Origin: an uncultured Clostridia bacterium
Lineage (GTDB): Bacteria; Bacillota; Clostridia; Oscillospirales; Oscillospiraceae
NCBI GenBank assembly: GCA_947367115.1
Contig: CANBCW010000018.1
Coordinates: 1-37,364, forward strand
DNA length: 37,364 nt
Direction: 5' to 3'
Shown here: piece by piece, positions 1-6,949 of the stretch
Numbering within the stretch: the first letter of the stretch is position 1
Layout: the number at the start of each line of letters is the position of its first letter
The notes under the pieces: model-generated
The model's input: the letters and a program-made list of their open reading frames with translations, nothing else
What the model was told of the DNA's origin: nothing
Databases searched by the model: none
Program-made: the position numbers and the translations under genes

Positions 1-998
1 AGGGTGGAATGTTCTTCAATCTCTCCCTTTACATCGTGTGCGTAAAGGTTAGCATACTTCTTTACCATATCAAGCTCGCTGTGTGTAAGAACTTGTGCTA
101 GAGTAATCAAGTCGCCACCGCTTGTTATCCAGTTCTTAGCAAAGGTATGTCTAAACAGATGTAGGCTTGTTTTCTCTACACCTCTCCGTCTGTTATACCT
201 TGCTATTGCTGTAGTAAGACCGCTTCTAGTAAGCTGTTCTTCATAGTTATTACAGAAAAGGTAATCGTCCGGTTCTATGTCTCCGTCGTTTACATTTCTC
301 CAATAGCCAATGTATTCCTCTAGTGCGTTCTTACACTTCCGCTCCAAACCAATACGGACAACTTTATGAGCCTTTGTAGTATTGAAGATTATGTAGCCTT
401 CCTCTAAGTCAACATCCTTTATCTTGATATTTAGGATGGTGTTAGTTCTAGCTCCAGTAGCCAATAGCAAGTTGATAATGGTATAGTTTCTAAAATCCTC
501 GAAGTAGGTAATGTCAGGCTTGACTAAGAGCTTGTTTAGCTCCTTGTCGGTGTAGACCTGCTTTACGGGTGGCTCTACTTCCTTGATAGGACACTTGAAG
601 CCGTCTATAAGTCCTTCTTCCTCGCAGTAGTTACCAAAAGCCCGATAACCTCTAAGGTAGGCATGTATGGTCTGCTGGTTCACATCACCAAGGCTATTGG
701 TAAAGAACATCTGCGTGCCGTGGTCGGTAAGCACAGTAATGGGACATTGTTCGTCCGTTGTGTGGAAGTAGTTCTCAAGGAAAGAGACGAACTTCTTGTA
801 GAAGCGGTCATAAAAGGCGATAGTCTGCTTGCTGTTGCCCTTTTCCTTTTGGCGAACATAGAACAAGAGGTATGCGTGTTTGACGCTGAACTCGTCGCCT
901 GTGACCTCTGTGTATTTGTTAGCTAGTCTTCTCTGCTTATCTTCTTTGCTAGGCTGTTTCTTGTTCGTGGTAATTCTCTTTTTTCCAGTAGCTCCCAT
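1..998 (-). CDS. Tyrosine recombinase/integrase, 3' part cut by window edge
   Basis: Site-specific recombinase of the phage/ICE integrase family, which integrates and excises a mobile element through a Tyr-DNA intermediate. The frame is open from an ATG at 998 (RBS-like GGAG 11 bases upstream) to the left edge, 332 codons, so only the extreme C-terminus is missing. Residues about 33-125 form the N-terminal helical core-binding region. The catalytic domain shows Arg184 in TGARTNTIL, a Lys in the beta hairpin near 209-212, HLFRH at 280-284 (His280, Arg283), His306 in LTHSELD and the likely nucleophile Tyr315. It sits beside the 3' end of tRNA-Ser, the usual arrangement for elements that use tRNA genes as att sites. 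It is more AT-rich than the genes to the right. The rest of the element should lie left of the window. Confidence 0.93.
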   Translation of the reverse strand, partial: MGATGKKRITTNKKQPSKEDKQRRLANKYTEVTGDEFSVKHAYLLFYVRQKEKGNSKQTIAFYDRFYKKFVSFLENYFHTTDEQCPITVLTDHGTQMFFTNSLGDVNQQTIHAYLRGYRAFGNYCEEEGLIDGFKCPIKEVEPPVKQVYTDKELNKLLVKPDITYFEDFRNYTIINLLLATGARTNTILNIKIKDVDLEEGYIIFNTTKAHKVVRIGLERKCKNALEEYIGYWRNVNDGDIEPDDYLFCNNYEEQLTRSGLTTAIARYNRRRGVEKTSLHLFRHTFAKNWITSGGDLITLAQVLTHSELDMVKKYANLYAHDVKGEIEEHST

Positions 999-1018
999 AG
1001 TATCAACTCCTAAATCAA

Positions 1019-1048
1019 ATAATACCATACAGCATACACGATTGGCAA
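1019..1048 (-). promoter_or_regulatory. Putative integrase promoter
   Basis: On the minus strand TTGCCA (1048-1043) and TATTAT (1024-1019) are separated by 18 bases, about 20 bases upstream of the integrase ATG. The spacer overlaps one of the TACACGATT repeats, so integrase binding could repress its own promoter. This is inferred from sequence only. Confidence 0.55.
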
Positions 1049-1079
1049 GAGACGATTAGAAAAAACTAGATACACGATT
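1035..1079. repeat. TACACGATT direct repeats upstream of the integrase
   Basis: TACACGATT occurs at 1035-1043 and 1071-1079, with a related ACGATTAGA at 1052-1060. The same nine bases occur inside the tRNA-Ser anticodon arm at 1221-1229. Short repeats next to an integrase gene that match the crossover region are typical of arm-type and core-type integrase binding sites. The assignment is an inference. Confidence 0.5.
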
Positions 1080-1139
1080 AGCTTCTTTTTTAGGTGCTTT
1101 CTTCTAGTCCCTAGAGGCGGACTAAAAGAGCAATAAAAA

Positions 1140-1174
1140 AACGAAAACCCTTAGAGTATCTAAGGGTTTTCGTT
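1140..1174. terminator. Strong hairpin between integrase and tRNA-Ser
   Basis: A perfect 16-bp inverted repeat (1140-1155 with 1159-1174) with a 3-base loop has A-runs on its left arm and T-runs on its right arm, so it can terminate in both directions. On the minus strand it lies immediately after the CCA end of tRNA-Ser and upstream of the integrase. It probably terminates the tRNA transcript. Confidence 0.8.
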
Positions 1175-1175
1175 A

Positions 1176-1267
1176 TGGCGGAGAAGGAGGGATTTGAACC
1201 CTCGATACCCTTTTGGGGTATACACGATTTCCAATCGTGCGCGCTCGGCCAGCTACGCGACTTCTCC
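1176..1267 (-). tRNA. tRNA-Ser (anticodon GGA)
   Basis: A 92-base cloverleaf on the minus strand. The acceptor stem GGAGAAG/CTTCTCC is followed by G and an encoded CCA. The anticodon stem CACGA/TCGTG holds loop TTGGAAA, giving anticodon GGA for serine codons TCC/TCT. A long variable arm typical of class II tRNAs and a T arm GAGGG-TTCAAAT-CCCTC are present. It is the likely integration target of the flanking element; the gene remains intact after integration. Confidence 0.97.
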
Positions 1268-1307
1268 ATGTGTCTTGTCCATGTGTCTTGCTTGCGCTGA
1301 CTTGGAT

Positions 1308-1336
1308 ATAATACAGCATTCGTTCCATTTTGTCAA
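1308..1336 (-). promoter_or_regulatory. tRNA-Ser promoter
   Basis: TTGACA (1336-1331) and TATTAT (1313-1308) on the minus strand with a 17-base spacer, about 41 bases upstream of the tRNA 5' end. A near-consensus housekeeping promoter. Confidence 0.85.
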
Positions 1337-1368
1337 GCACTAATTTTACATTTTTCCGGGAAGTGATC

Positions 1369-1390
1369 CCCCCATCCAATCGGATGGGGG
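1369..1390 (-). terminator. Hairpin after the ABC transporter operon
   Basis: CCCCCATCC and GGATGGGGG (1369-1377 and 1382-1390) form a 9-bp GC-rich stem with a 4-base loop, just past the permease stop codon. No good T-run follows on the minus strand, so termination is likely but not certain. Confidence 0.45.
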
Positions 1391-1396
1391 TAGTCG

Positions 1397-2146
1397 TCAA
1401 TGGTCACGTTTCATTTTCCGAGTAAAGATCAGAACCGCGGCGATGGCGGCGGCAGCAGCCCAGGCAGTGACGATGCCAATATTTCCGACGGCCTGACTCC
1501 ACTGGCCATTCAGCAGCGCTTTGGCGGCCAGGGCGGAGGGGTAGAAGGGAAGTACCTTGCAAACAGTCTCAAACGTGCCGCCGATCATTTCAATGCTGAA
1601 ACATGTGCCGGACAGCCAGCCGGACAGGTTGGTCAGCAGCGCGCCGCAGATGCCGCCTATAGCCTTTTCCGAAAGGACAGTTCCCAGCAGCAGACCGAGG
1701 GCAATGAACAGGCAAGCCGTTGGCAGCAGGCCCACAGCCATGCCCAGAATGCCGATGGTTGGCTGTAAACCCATGGGGATGGCAGCCAGCATACACAGAA
1801 GGCTCTGTGCTACAGCCATGGGAAGCATCGGCAGGCAGTAACCGGCGATGTACTCCCAGGATCGCAGGGGGGAAGTCCGCAGCCGCAGCATGAAGCTGCT
1901 GCACCGATCCTTGGAAATCAGCATGGATGCAAAAAGGGACAGAAAACAAAGGCCGAAGGAGGCAATGCCGGGAGCCAGGTTCTCAATATGGTACAGGGTC
2001 ATATTGGCTTCCGCTGGGATCGCGCTGTTGATCAGCGACAGCAGAGCCAGCAGTACAACGGGAAACAGCACACCGAAGAACAGGCTGATGGGTTCCCGGA
2101 GGATCTCCAGGGCGTTCCGGCGGGCAAAAAACAGCATCCGCTTCAT
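1397..2146 (-). CDS. ABC-2 type transporter permease
   Basis: Membrane subunit of an ABC exporter, 249 residues. Six hydrophobic segments are visible, starting at about 17-40 (LFFGVLFPVVLLALLSLI) and ending at about 220-240 (AAAAAIAAVLIF), with a short basic C-terminus. The size and topology fit ABC-2 permeases. Its start overlaps the end of the ATPase gene by 4 bases (ATGA), so translation is coupled. The substrate cannot be told; drug, lipid or peptide export is typical of AbrB-ATPase-permease sets in Clostridia. Confidence 0.85.
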   Translation of the reverse strand: MKRMLFFARRNALEILREPISLFFGVLFPVVLLALLSLINSAIPAEANMTLYHIENLAPGIASFGLCFLSLFASMLISKDRCSSFMLRLRTSPLRSWEYIAGYCLPMLPMAVAQSLLCMLAAIPMGLQPTIGILGMAVGLLPTACLFIALGLLLGTVLSEKAIGGICGALLTNLSGWLSGTCFSIEMIGGTFETVCKVLPFYPSALAAKALLNGQWSQAVGNIGIVTAWAAAAAIAAVLIFTRKMKRDH

Positions 2147-2871
2147 GACACCGCACCTCCAGCCAGCGTGATAAACGCGTCCTCAAAATTTTTCGCGCCG
2201 CTTTGCGCGATCAGCTCCTGGGCTGTGCCAAGGGCAGACAGCATGCCGTGGGAAAGGATCCCAATTCGATCCGACAGAGCCTCCGCCTCCTCCAGATAAT
2301 GCGTCGTCAGGATCACGGTGGTTTTGCCCTTCAGCCCCCGGATGATGCTCCACAGCTCCCGCCGAGCCAGTACATCCAGACCCAGGGTAGGCTCGTCAAG
2401 AAACAGGAGCTTCGGCTGGGAGATCAGCGCCATGGCGATGGAGAGCCGGCGCTGCCAGCCGCCGGAGAGCTTTTTCGCTTTGATATTTTCAATTTCGCCC
2501 ATATTGAACGCAGCGATCATGCGGGCGGCGCTTTCCTTGGACTGGGGCAGGGAAGCTCCGTAGATACCGGCCATCAGCTCTAAATTTTCCCGAGTGGTCA
2601 GATTGGGGGCAACGGCCGTTTCCTGAGGGCTGGTGGCCAGCAGAGAGCGGGCCTCGTGGGTGTGGGTCAAAATGTCGTGACCGTAAATGCAGGCGCTTCC
2701 GGAGCTTGGAGCCATTAGGCAGGATAGCAGCTTGATGGTCGTAGTCTTGCCGGCACCGTTGACACCCAGCAGGGCGAACAGCTCACCGTCCTTGACGGTC
2801 AGGTCGAGACACGCAAGCGCTTTCTTTGTACCATAATGCTTGGAAAGTCCCTTTGTTTCGATGGCGTTCAT
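2143..2871 (-). CDS. ABC transporter ATP-binding protein
   Basis: Nucleotide-binding subunit powering the exporter encoded by the next gene, 242 residues. It has a Walker A (GVNGAGKTTT), signature LSGGWQRR, Walker B (LLFLDEPTLGLD) and H-loop (TTHYLEEAE), in the DrrA/CcmA-like order. I chose ATG 2871 because TGGAG lies 7 bases upstream; the frame can be extended to a TTG at 2892 with no ribosome binding site. It begins 4 bases after the regulator gene stop and overlaps the permease gene by 4 bases, so the three genes form one operon. Confidence 0.93.
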   Translation of the reverse strand: MNAIETKGLSKHYGTKKALACLDLTVKDGELFALLGVNGAGKTTTIKLLSCLMAPSSGSACIYGHDILTHTHEARSLLATSPQETAVAPNLTTRENLELMAGIYGASLPQSKESAARMIAAFNMGEIENIKAKKLSGGWQRRLSIAMALISQPKLLFLDEPTLGLDVLARRELWSIIRGLKGKTTVILTTHYLEEAEALSDRIGILSHGMLSALGTAQELIAQSGAKNFEDAFITLAGGAVS

Positions 2872-2875
2872 AGGA

Positions 2876-3157
2876 TTACTCCATTTCTTCAATGATCTTA
2901 TCGGCGAACTGCTTCAGGTTTTCTTCCGGCTCATCCGGGTACAGCTCCTTGCCGCGTCCACCCATGATGGTCTGGGCAATCTTCAGCATAAGGCTTTGCT
3001 TTTGCAGGGCGATGCCTCGTTTGGGGTCTGCCATCAGCACCAGACTGTCCCCGGGGCCGATGTCGAACATATCCCTGACTTCCTTGGGAATCACGATCTG
3101 CCCTTTGGGGCCTAGCTTGACTGTGGTGAGATAGCCGGGGGCGTGCTGCTTTGCCAT
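2876..3157 (-). CDS. AbrB/SpoVT/MazE-type transcriptional regulator
   Basis: A 93-residue swapped-hairpin DNA-binding protein. Residues about 9-50 carry the family core (VKLGPKGQIVIPKEVRDMF then GPGDSLVLM). The C-terminal half is charged and probably helical. First gene of the operon with the ABC exporter; a large palindrome sits at the predicted transcription start, so autoregulation of exporter expression is the simplest model. No toxin gene is adjacent, so a MazE-type antitoxin role is unlikely. Confidence 0.88.
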   Translation of the reverse strand: MAKQHAPGYLTTVKLGPKGQIVIPKEVRDMFDIGPGDSLVLMADPKRGIALQKQSLMLKIAQTIMGGRGKELYPDEPEENLKQFADKIIEEME

Positions 3158-3171
3158 GTTATCACACTCCT

Positions 3172-3195
3172 ATAAGTATAACTTGTTATACTTAT
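3172..3195. promoter_or_regulatory. Palindromic operator of the AbrB-ABC operon
   Basis: ATAAGTATAAC (3172-3182) and GTTATACTTAT (3185-3195) are perfect 11-base inverted arms around 2 central bases. The palindrome overlaps the -10 box and the expected start of transcription, where a bound protein would block RNA polymerase. The AbrB-like protein encoded directly downstream is the likely ligand; this is an inference. Confidence 0.75.
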
Positions 3196-3222
3196 TATAC
3201 TTTTTGCGCTTCAAAAAGTCAA
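3194..3222 (-). promoter_or_regulatory. Promoter of the AbrB-ABC operon
   Basis: On the minus strand TTGACT (3222-3217) and TATAAT (3199-3194) with a 17-base spacer, about 36 bases upstream of the regulator ATG. The -10 box touches the palindromic operator. Confidence 0.85.
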
Positions 3223-3311
3223 TAGCTGCAGGAGGTTTTTATCAATCCATACTACCGCAACAAACAATTTAGAATATCTTCACAAAAACGCTAAGAATTT
3301 CCCGGGATATA

Positions 3312-3457
3312 TGGTATGATATTCCCACACGGACGGAAGCAGTGGGGCTGGCCGATGCCGGGGAAATATTCCCGGATAAGCCGACGGTCAGCTCGTGACA
3401 GACTGCGGCCGCAGAAAGAGAAAGAAGAACGGCAGCGCATCGAATGGTGCGCTGCCG
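3312..3457 (+). ncRNA. Candidate structured small RNA
   Basis: No convincing ORF is present between the AbrB operon and pgsA. On the plus strand an extended -10 element (TGGTATGAT, 3312-3320; no good -35) is followed by a set of nested stems. CTGGCCG and CGGTCAG pair (one G-U) around an inner CCGGG...CCCGG hairpin, then a CTGCGGCCGCAG self-complement. The region closes with a 10-bp hairpin CGGCAGCGCA/TGCGCTGCCG (3430-3439, 3448-3457) followed by GTTTAT. I do not recognise a known RNA family. It could also be a degraded remnant. Confidence 0.3.
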
Positions 3458-3474
3458 GTTTATATGCAAAAACC

Positions 3475-3498
3475 AGCCCGGAGCCTTCCGGGCTGGCT
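3475..3498 (-). terminator. pgsA terminator
   Basis: CCAGCCCGG/CCGGGCTGG, a 9-bp stem with a 6-base loop, begins 2 bases after the pgsA stop codon and is followed on the minus strand by TTTTT. A classic intrinsic terminator. Confidence 0.88.
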
Positions 3499-3500
3499 GA

Positions 3501-4091
3501 TCATGTTTCATTCTCCTGGTCAAGACTCTGGATCATGGGGGTGTGCTTGTAATAGGTTCGGGCATAATCCGCAAAGGCGATCAGCATGAAGATACCATCG
3601 ATAATGGCAACGATGCCGACTACCTCCTCACTGAGCTGCGGAACGAGCACCAGCACAATCAGGCTGACGAATAGAATCGTAGTGCAGATCTTGCCGGACA
3701 TGAGCGCGCCGGTGAGCATTTTGCCCTTACGCAAGGTCAGGTAACCGGCGATCAGCTGGAAGCCCTCCTTCAGCACGAACAGGCTGACGATGATCCACAG
3801 AACGGGATAGCGGATGGCCAGACAAATGGTCAGGGTGAATTGCGTTGCCTTATCCGCCAGCGGATCGAGAATCTTGCCGACGGTAGAGATCATATTAAAG
3901 TGCCGGGCGATCTTTCCGTCGATCATGTCGGTCAGGCAGGATACGGCCAGAATACCACCGGCGATGTAATAATGTACTGGTTCCGTAGCGTTCAGATAGA
4001 TCACTACATACACCGGAATCAACACCAGCCGGAACAGGCTGAGCAGATTAGGTATGGTCAGGATATCTTTCTTCCAGTCCTTAATCATCAT
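3501..4091 (-). CDS. pgsA: CDP-alcohol phosphatidyltransferase, PgsA-like
   Basis: Membrane enzyme of phospholipid synthesis, probably CDP-diacylglycerol-glycerol-3-phosphate 3-phosphatidyltransferase, which makes phosphatidylglycerophosphate. The 196-residue protein carries the family motif D-x2-DG-x2-AR-x8-G-x3-D-x3-D at about residues 55-80 (DMIDGKIARHF, then GKILDPLADK). Several hydrophobic helices follow. ATG 4091 has GGAGG upstream. It is a single gene with its own promoter and terminator. Other members of the family (cardiolipin- or inositol-type) share the motif, so PgsA is the best but not the only reading. Confidence 0.85.
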   Translation of the reverse strand: MMIKDWKKDILTIPNLLSLFRLVLIPVYVVIYLNATEPVHYYIAGGILAVSCLTDMIDGKIARHFNMISTVGKILDPLADKATQFTLTICLAIRYPVLWIIVSLFVLKEGFQLIAGYLTLRKGKMLTGALMSGKICTTILFVSLIVLVLVPQLSEEVVGIVAIIDGIFMLIAFADYARTYYKHTPMIQSLDQENET

Positions 4092-4136
4092 CGGTTTTTC
4101 CTCCGGGCGGCATGCTCACCGCCAAAATAATATAAT

Positions 4137-4165
4137 ATTATAATCCAAGAGCTGTGACGAATCAA
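4137..4165 (-). promoter_or_regulatory. pgsA promoter
   Basis: TTGATT (4165-4160) and TATAAT (4142-4137) on the minus strand with a 17-base spacer, 46 bases upstream of the pgsA ATG. Confidence 0.7.
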
Positions 4166-4193
4166 GCCAAATTAAGACAAATTTAATAATTGT

Positions 4194-4733
4194 TCAAAAA
4201 TGCTTTTCGGGTTTGGCGCGGTTGGCAGCCAGGGGATAATGCAGCGCAAGCTGTTTCCAGGTCACCTTATCCAGCTCGCCGGTTTGCGGCAGCCCGGAAA
4301 GAGCCTGAAACGCTTCCAAAGCGGCGGCGGTGGCTTCATCCAGGATACCGTTCATGCCGGGCGGGGTGATGCTGGCGTAGATCTCGGATAAGACAATCAG
4401 AATGGCCTGAAGAAGATAAACGTTAGGCTCCTGCTCACCCCGGCGGATCACCTGTCCGGGGTCGAGGACGATCTCAAGGGGCTGGGCTGGGCCTACGCGG
4501 ATCATAGCTGGCTCATATTCCGCGACGATCGCTTCCCATGTGGGCTGATCGGTAATGCCTGTGACCGGCAGTCCGTGATCGCGCTGAAATGCGGACACGG
4601 CTGAAATGGTGCTGCTGCCGTAGATTCCGTCCGGAATGACGGAGGGCTGGCGGGCATCCTCCTGCGCGATCACACGCAGCATGGTCTGCAGACTGCGTAT
4701 GGGCTGGGCAATAAAGGATTCCGGGGGTCTCAT
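4194..4733 (-). CDS. Protein with two peptidoglycan-binding domains
   Basis: A 179-residue protein made of two PG_binding_1-like repeats, about residues 12-72 (with DGIYGSSTISAVSAFQ and GLPVTG) and 100-165 (with NGILDEATAAALEAFQ and GLPQTG). There is no signal peptide or membrane segment and no catalytic domain. The start overlaps the previous gene by 4 bases (ATGA), so it is co-translated with the SpoIID-like protein that carries the same type of repeats. Given that partner, a role in the spore cortex or coat of the mother cell is plausible. Function is inferred from domains only. Confidence 0.75.
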   Translation of the reverse strand: MRPPESFIAQPIRSLQTMLRVIAQEDARQPSVIPDGIYGSSTISAVSAFQRDHGLPVTGITDQPTWEAIVAEYEPAMIRVGPAQPLEIVLDPGQVIRRGEQEPNVYLLQAILIVLSEIYASITPPGMNGILDEATAAALEAFQALSGLPQTGELDKVTWKQLALHYPLAANRAKPEKHF

Positions 4734-5950
4734 CTTACCACCTCCTGTCGAACGGGATCCTGAGCGCCGGAGGACAGATCCTTACCGGGGAATTGGGTCA
4801 TGGTCGTTGAGCGGGAATAGTGCTGGCGGCGCGGCGAGTTGGTGAGATTTGAAGCAGGGAATATTTCCGGATCGCGCAAGGAGGTGTTCTCGATCCCGGA
4901 ATACTGATCGTAGATCTCATCCCATGTTGCCGCATTTACGATCCCGGTTTCCGGAAGACCAAAATAGCGCTGGGCTGCCTGCACCGCGGCTCTGGTTCCG
5001 GCTCCAAAGACACCGTCCACAGCTACGGAAGGGATCTGCTGGATATATTGTGACAAAATAGAGAGCATGTATTGCAGATGCCGCACCTTATCTCCGGTGC
5101 TGCCTTCCCGCAGCGGGTCGCTCACCAGCCATGAGCTTGAGTAAAACTGCTGCCCTTGGCTGCGCAGCTCGGAAAGCTGCGTAACGGCGGTATACAGCCG
5201 GATGAGAGCGTACCAGGTGGCTTTGCCAACGATTCCGTCCACAGCCAGCCCAAAGATCTCCTGGAATTTCCGAACGGATGCCTCAGTGCGGCTGCCGAAG
5301 ATCCCATCCACGGATGCCACCTTTGGAATAGCCGGATAGTTTTGCGAGATCCGGTTCAATTCCACCTGAACAGTGACGACGCTGGGGCCGGAGGTGCCCC
5401 GCCGCAGGGGGTATCCGGGGTAGGAGGATGTGATGCCCCGGATCGGGGCGTTTGCCACGATCTCTACGTTTCCGTAGTAGCTGCGCAATATCTGGGTGGA
5501 GGAATAGCCCTGTGTGGCAAGGTTTTGGCTTCCCCATTGGCTCAATCCTTCGCAGGTCACGGTGGTGCCGTTGCAGAACTTGGCGGCCAGCGGCTCTACA
5601 AAACCCGGGCGGCGCAGATAATCATTGAATAGCTCGTCGACGATGCGGGAAACATTGTCGAAAAAGCTGCGTCCGTTAACAAAGAACTGATCATAGGCGG
5701 TGCTGTTGGTAATATCGAAATCATAGCCACGGCTTCGATAGAATTCGGTGTACACCCGGTTCAGAGCGAAAGAGACGATGGCGTAGATGTTGGCGCGCAG
5801 CGCAGCCTCATCCCAGGTGGGATAGATCTCACTGGAGGCTACGTTCTTTACGTAATCCGAGAAGGAAACGGTTACATTCGCCGCGTTGGCATCCGGCGCG
5901 CCCAGATGAACGGTGATCCGCTGCGGTACAGAGGGAATGACAGTTGGCAT
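4730..5950 (-). CDS. SpoIID-like protein with two peptidoglycan-binding domains
   Basis: A 406-residue protein. Residues about 35-165 resemble the SpoIID/LytB family of peptidoglycan lytic enzymes, including the ALRANIYAIVSFALNR region and the conserved C-terminal GLSQWGSQNLATQGYSS and ILRSYYG segments. Two PG_binding_1 repeats follow at about 195-265 and 285-355 (DGIFGSRTEASVRKFQ and DGVFGAGTRAAVQAAQ). The tail is polar. There is no signal peptide, unlike classical SpoIID, which is membrane-anchored, so export or a mother-cell site would need another explanation. Second gene of a three-gene operon; it may remodel spore-associated peptidoglycan. Confidence 0.75.
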   Translation of the reverse strand: MPTVIPSVPQRITVHLGAPDANAANVTVSFSDYVKNVASSEIYPTWDEAALRANIYAIVSFALNRVYTEFYRSRGYDFDITNSTAYDQFFVNGRSFFDNVSRIVDELFNDYLRRPGFVEPLAAKFCNGTTVTCEGLSQWGSQNLATQGYSSTQILRSYYGNVEIVANAPIRGITSSYPGYPLRRGTSGPSVVTVQVELNRISQNYPAIPKVASVDGIFGSRTEASVRKFQEIFGLAVDGIVGKATWYALIRLYTAVTQLSELRSQGQQFYSSSWLVSDPLREGSTGDKVRHLQYMLSILSQYIQQIPSVAVDGVFGAGTRAAVQAAQRYFGLPETGIVNAATWDEIYDQYSGIENTSLRDPEIFPASNLTNSPRRQHYSRSTTMTQFPGKDLSSGAQDPVRQEVVR

Positions 5951-5964
5951 GGCGCTGCCCCCCC

Positions 5965-6363
5965 TTACAAATTCTGGGGCGGGGTCAGGAAAAGCTCCGT
6001 TTTTCCCCAGGAGGCCGGCAGTTCGGATATGGGTATCATCTCCAAATTCTGGTCTGTGGTGGTATTGGCGAATACTTGCAGATCTTCGTTTTCGACCTGC
6101 ACATAGTCCTGCAGCCGTGCGTAAAGATTCACACGCGCAAAAGGCAGTTCTCCGGGGTTCGGTGTTTGACTTTCCGCTAAATCGGGTACAGGGATGGCGA
6201 TTGGCTCGATCTTGCCGCTGCGATCCGTTATGCGCATGGCGATGGCAGTTCCGTCCAGGGCGGTGACGGTGACCGCCACATCCTTCAATGGGATTCTGGC
6301 CCGACTGGTGTAGGCGTATACCTGTATGTAGCCTGTATCTGGCAGAACGATCACTCCTTTCAT
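5965..6363 (-). CDS. Carboxypeptidase-regulatory-like beta-sandwich protein
   Basis: A 132-residue protein. Residues 8-95 fit a carboxypeptidase-regulatory/transthyretin-like beta-sandwich (GYIQVYAYTSRARIPLKDVAVTVT, then DRSGKIEPIAIPVPDL and FARVNLYARLQDYV). No catalytic motif and no signal peptide are seen. It lies 14 bases upstream of the SpoIID-like gene and most likely begins the operon. The ATG at 6363 has no clear ribosome binding site; AAAGGAG overlaps codons 2-4. Probably a structural or adaptor protein for its two neighbours; I cannot name a family member. Confidence 0.65.
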   Translation of the reverse strand: MKGVIVLPDTGYIQVYAYTSRARIPLKDVAVTVTALDGTAIAMRITDRSGKIEPIAIPVPDLAESQTPNPGELPFARVNLYARLQDYVQVENEDLQVFANTTTDQNLEMIPISELPASWGKTELFLTPPQNL

Positions 6364-6425
6364 GGTTTCATATCAGGATATGCGGATTCTGCTTGTCTGG
6401 TGCTATGTACCCGCCCGAGGCGGGA

Positions 6426-6854
6426 TCAAAGAAACTCACTTGCCTGCCGGATATTCTCTCGTTCCCGGTTCAGCAGCCTCTGGGCGAGCTCGTCTACTTG
6501 CCCATCTATCTGACTGCATTGATGCAGATTCTTAAGGCTTTTGATCATGCCGCGGGTGTTGCCCTGAACCAGCATCTTTGCGATTTTACTGTCTGTATTT
6601 CCGCCGAGGAGCTGCATCCGGGCCGTCATGGCTGCCATTCTTTCCACGCCCGCGTCCAGCGGCTCCATCAGCCAGCCACGGCGAGTGGCGAGATCATAGG
6701 CCTGCCGCTCAATGGCATCGTATTCAGTCAGCTGATCGTGTAGAGCACGGCGCAGGCCGGTTCCTGAGGCCTTATCCTGTACACTTCTGATCCCGCATTG
6801 TCCCATCTGTACTGTTTTTAGAATCGAACACAGAATCTCTTTATTCGTTTTCAA
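6426..6854 (-). CDS. Small all-helical protein, DUF2383/ferritin-like
   Basis: A 142-residue, Met- and Gln-rich protein that should fold into four long helices. The pattern of Q..Y..IE..A around residues 43-53 and the C-terminal LLNRERENIRQ are reminiscent of ferritin-like DUF2383/CotF-type proteins found in spore formers. It starts at TTG 6854, preceded by AGGGTGAT at suitable distance. It is separated from the spore-like cluster by a short weak hairpin (CCCGCC/GGCGGG, 6410-6424). The real function is unknown. Confidence 0.55.
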   Translation of the reverse strand: MKTNKEILCSILKTVQMGQCGIRSVQDKASGTGLRRALHDQLTEYDAIERQAYDLATRRGWLMEPLDAGVERMAAMTARMQLLGGNTDSKIAKMLVQGNTRGMIKSLKNLHQCSQIDGQVDELAQRLLNRERENIRQASEFL

Positions 6855-6949
6855 ATCGTATCACCCTGATCTAGTATGGCGCGGCGGCAAGCGATCCATG
6901 CACAAATTCCGGCCGTGCGCATATAATAACCGGAGAAAGGATGATGCCA

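Noticed and set aside
1140..1174. Possible att direct repeat in the long hairpin by the integrase
   Set aside because: The two arms are inverted, not direct, and the structure is a textbook terminator.
1173..1400. 75-codon ORF over tRNA-Ser
   Set aside because: It reads through the tRNA gene and its promoter.
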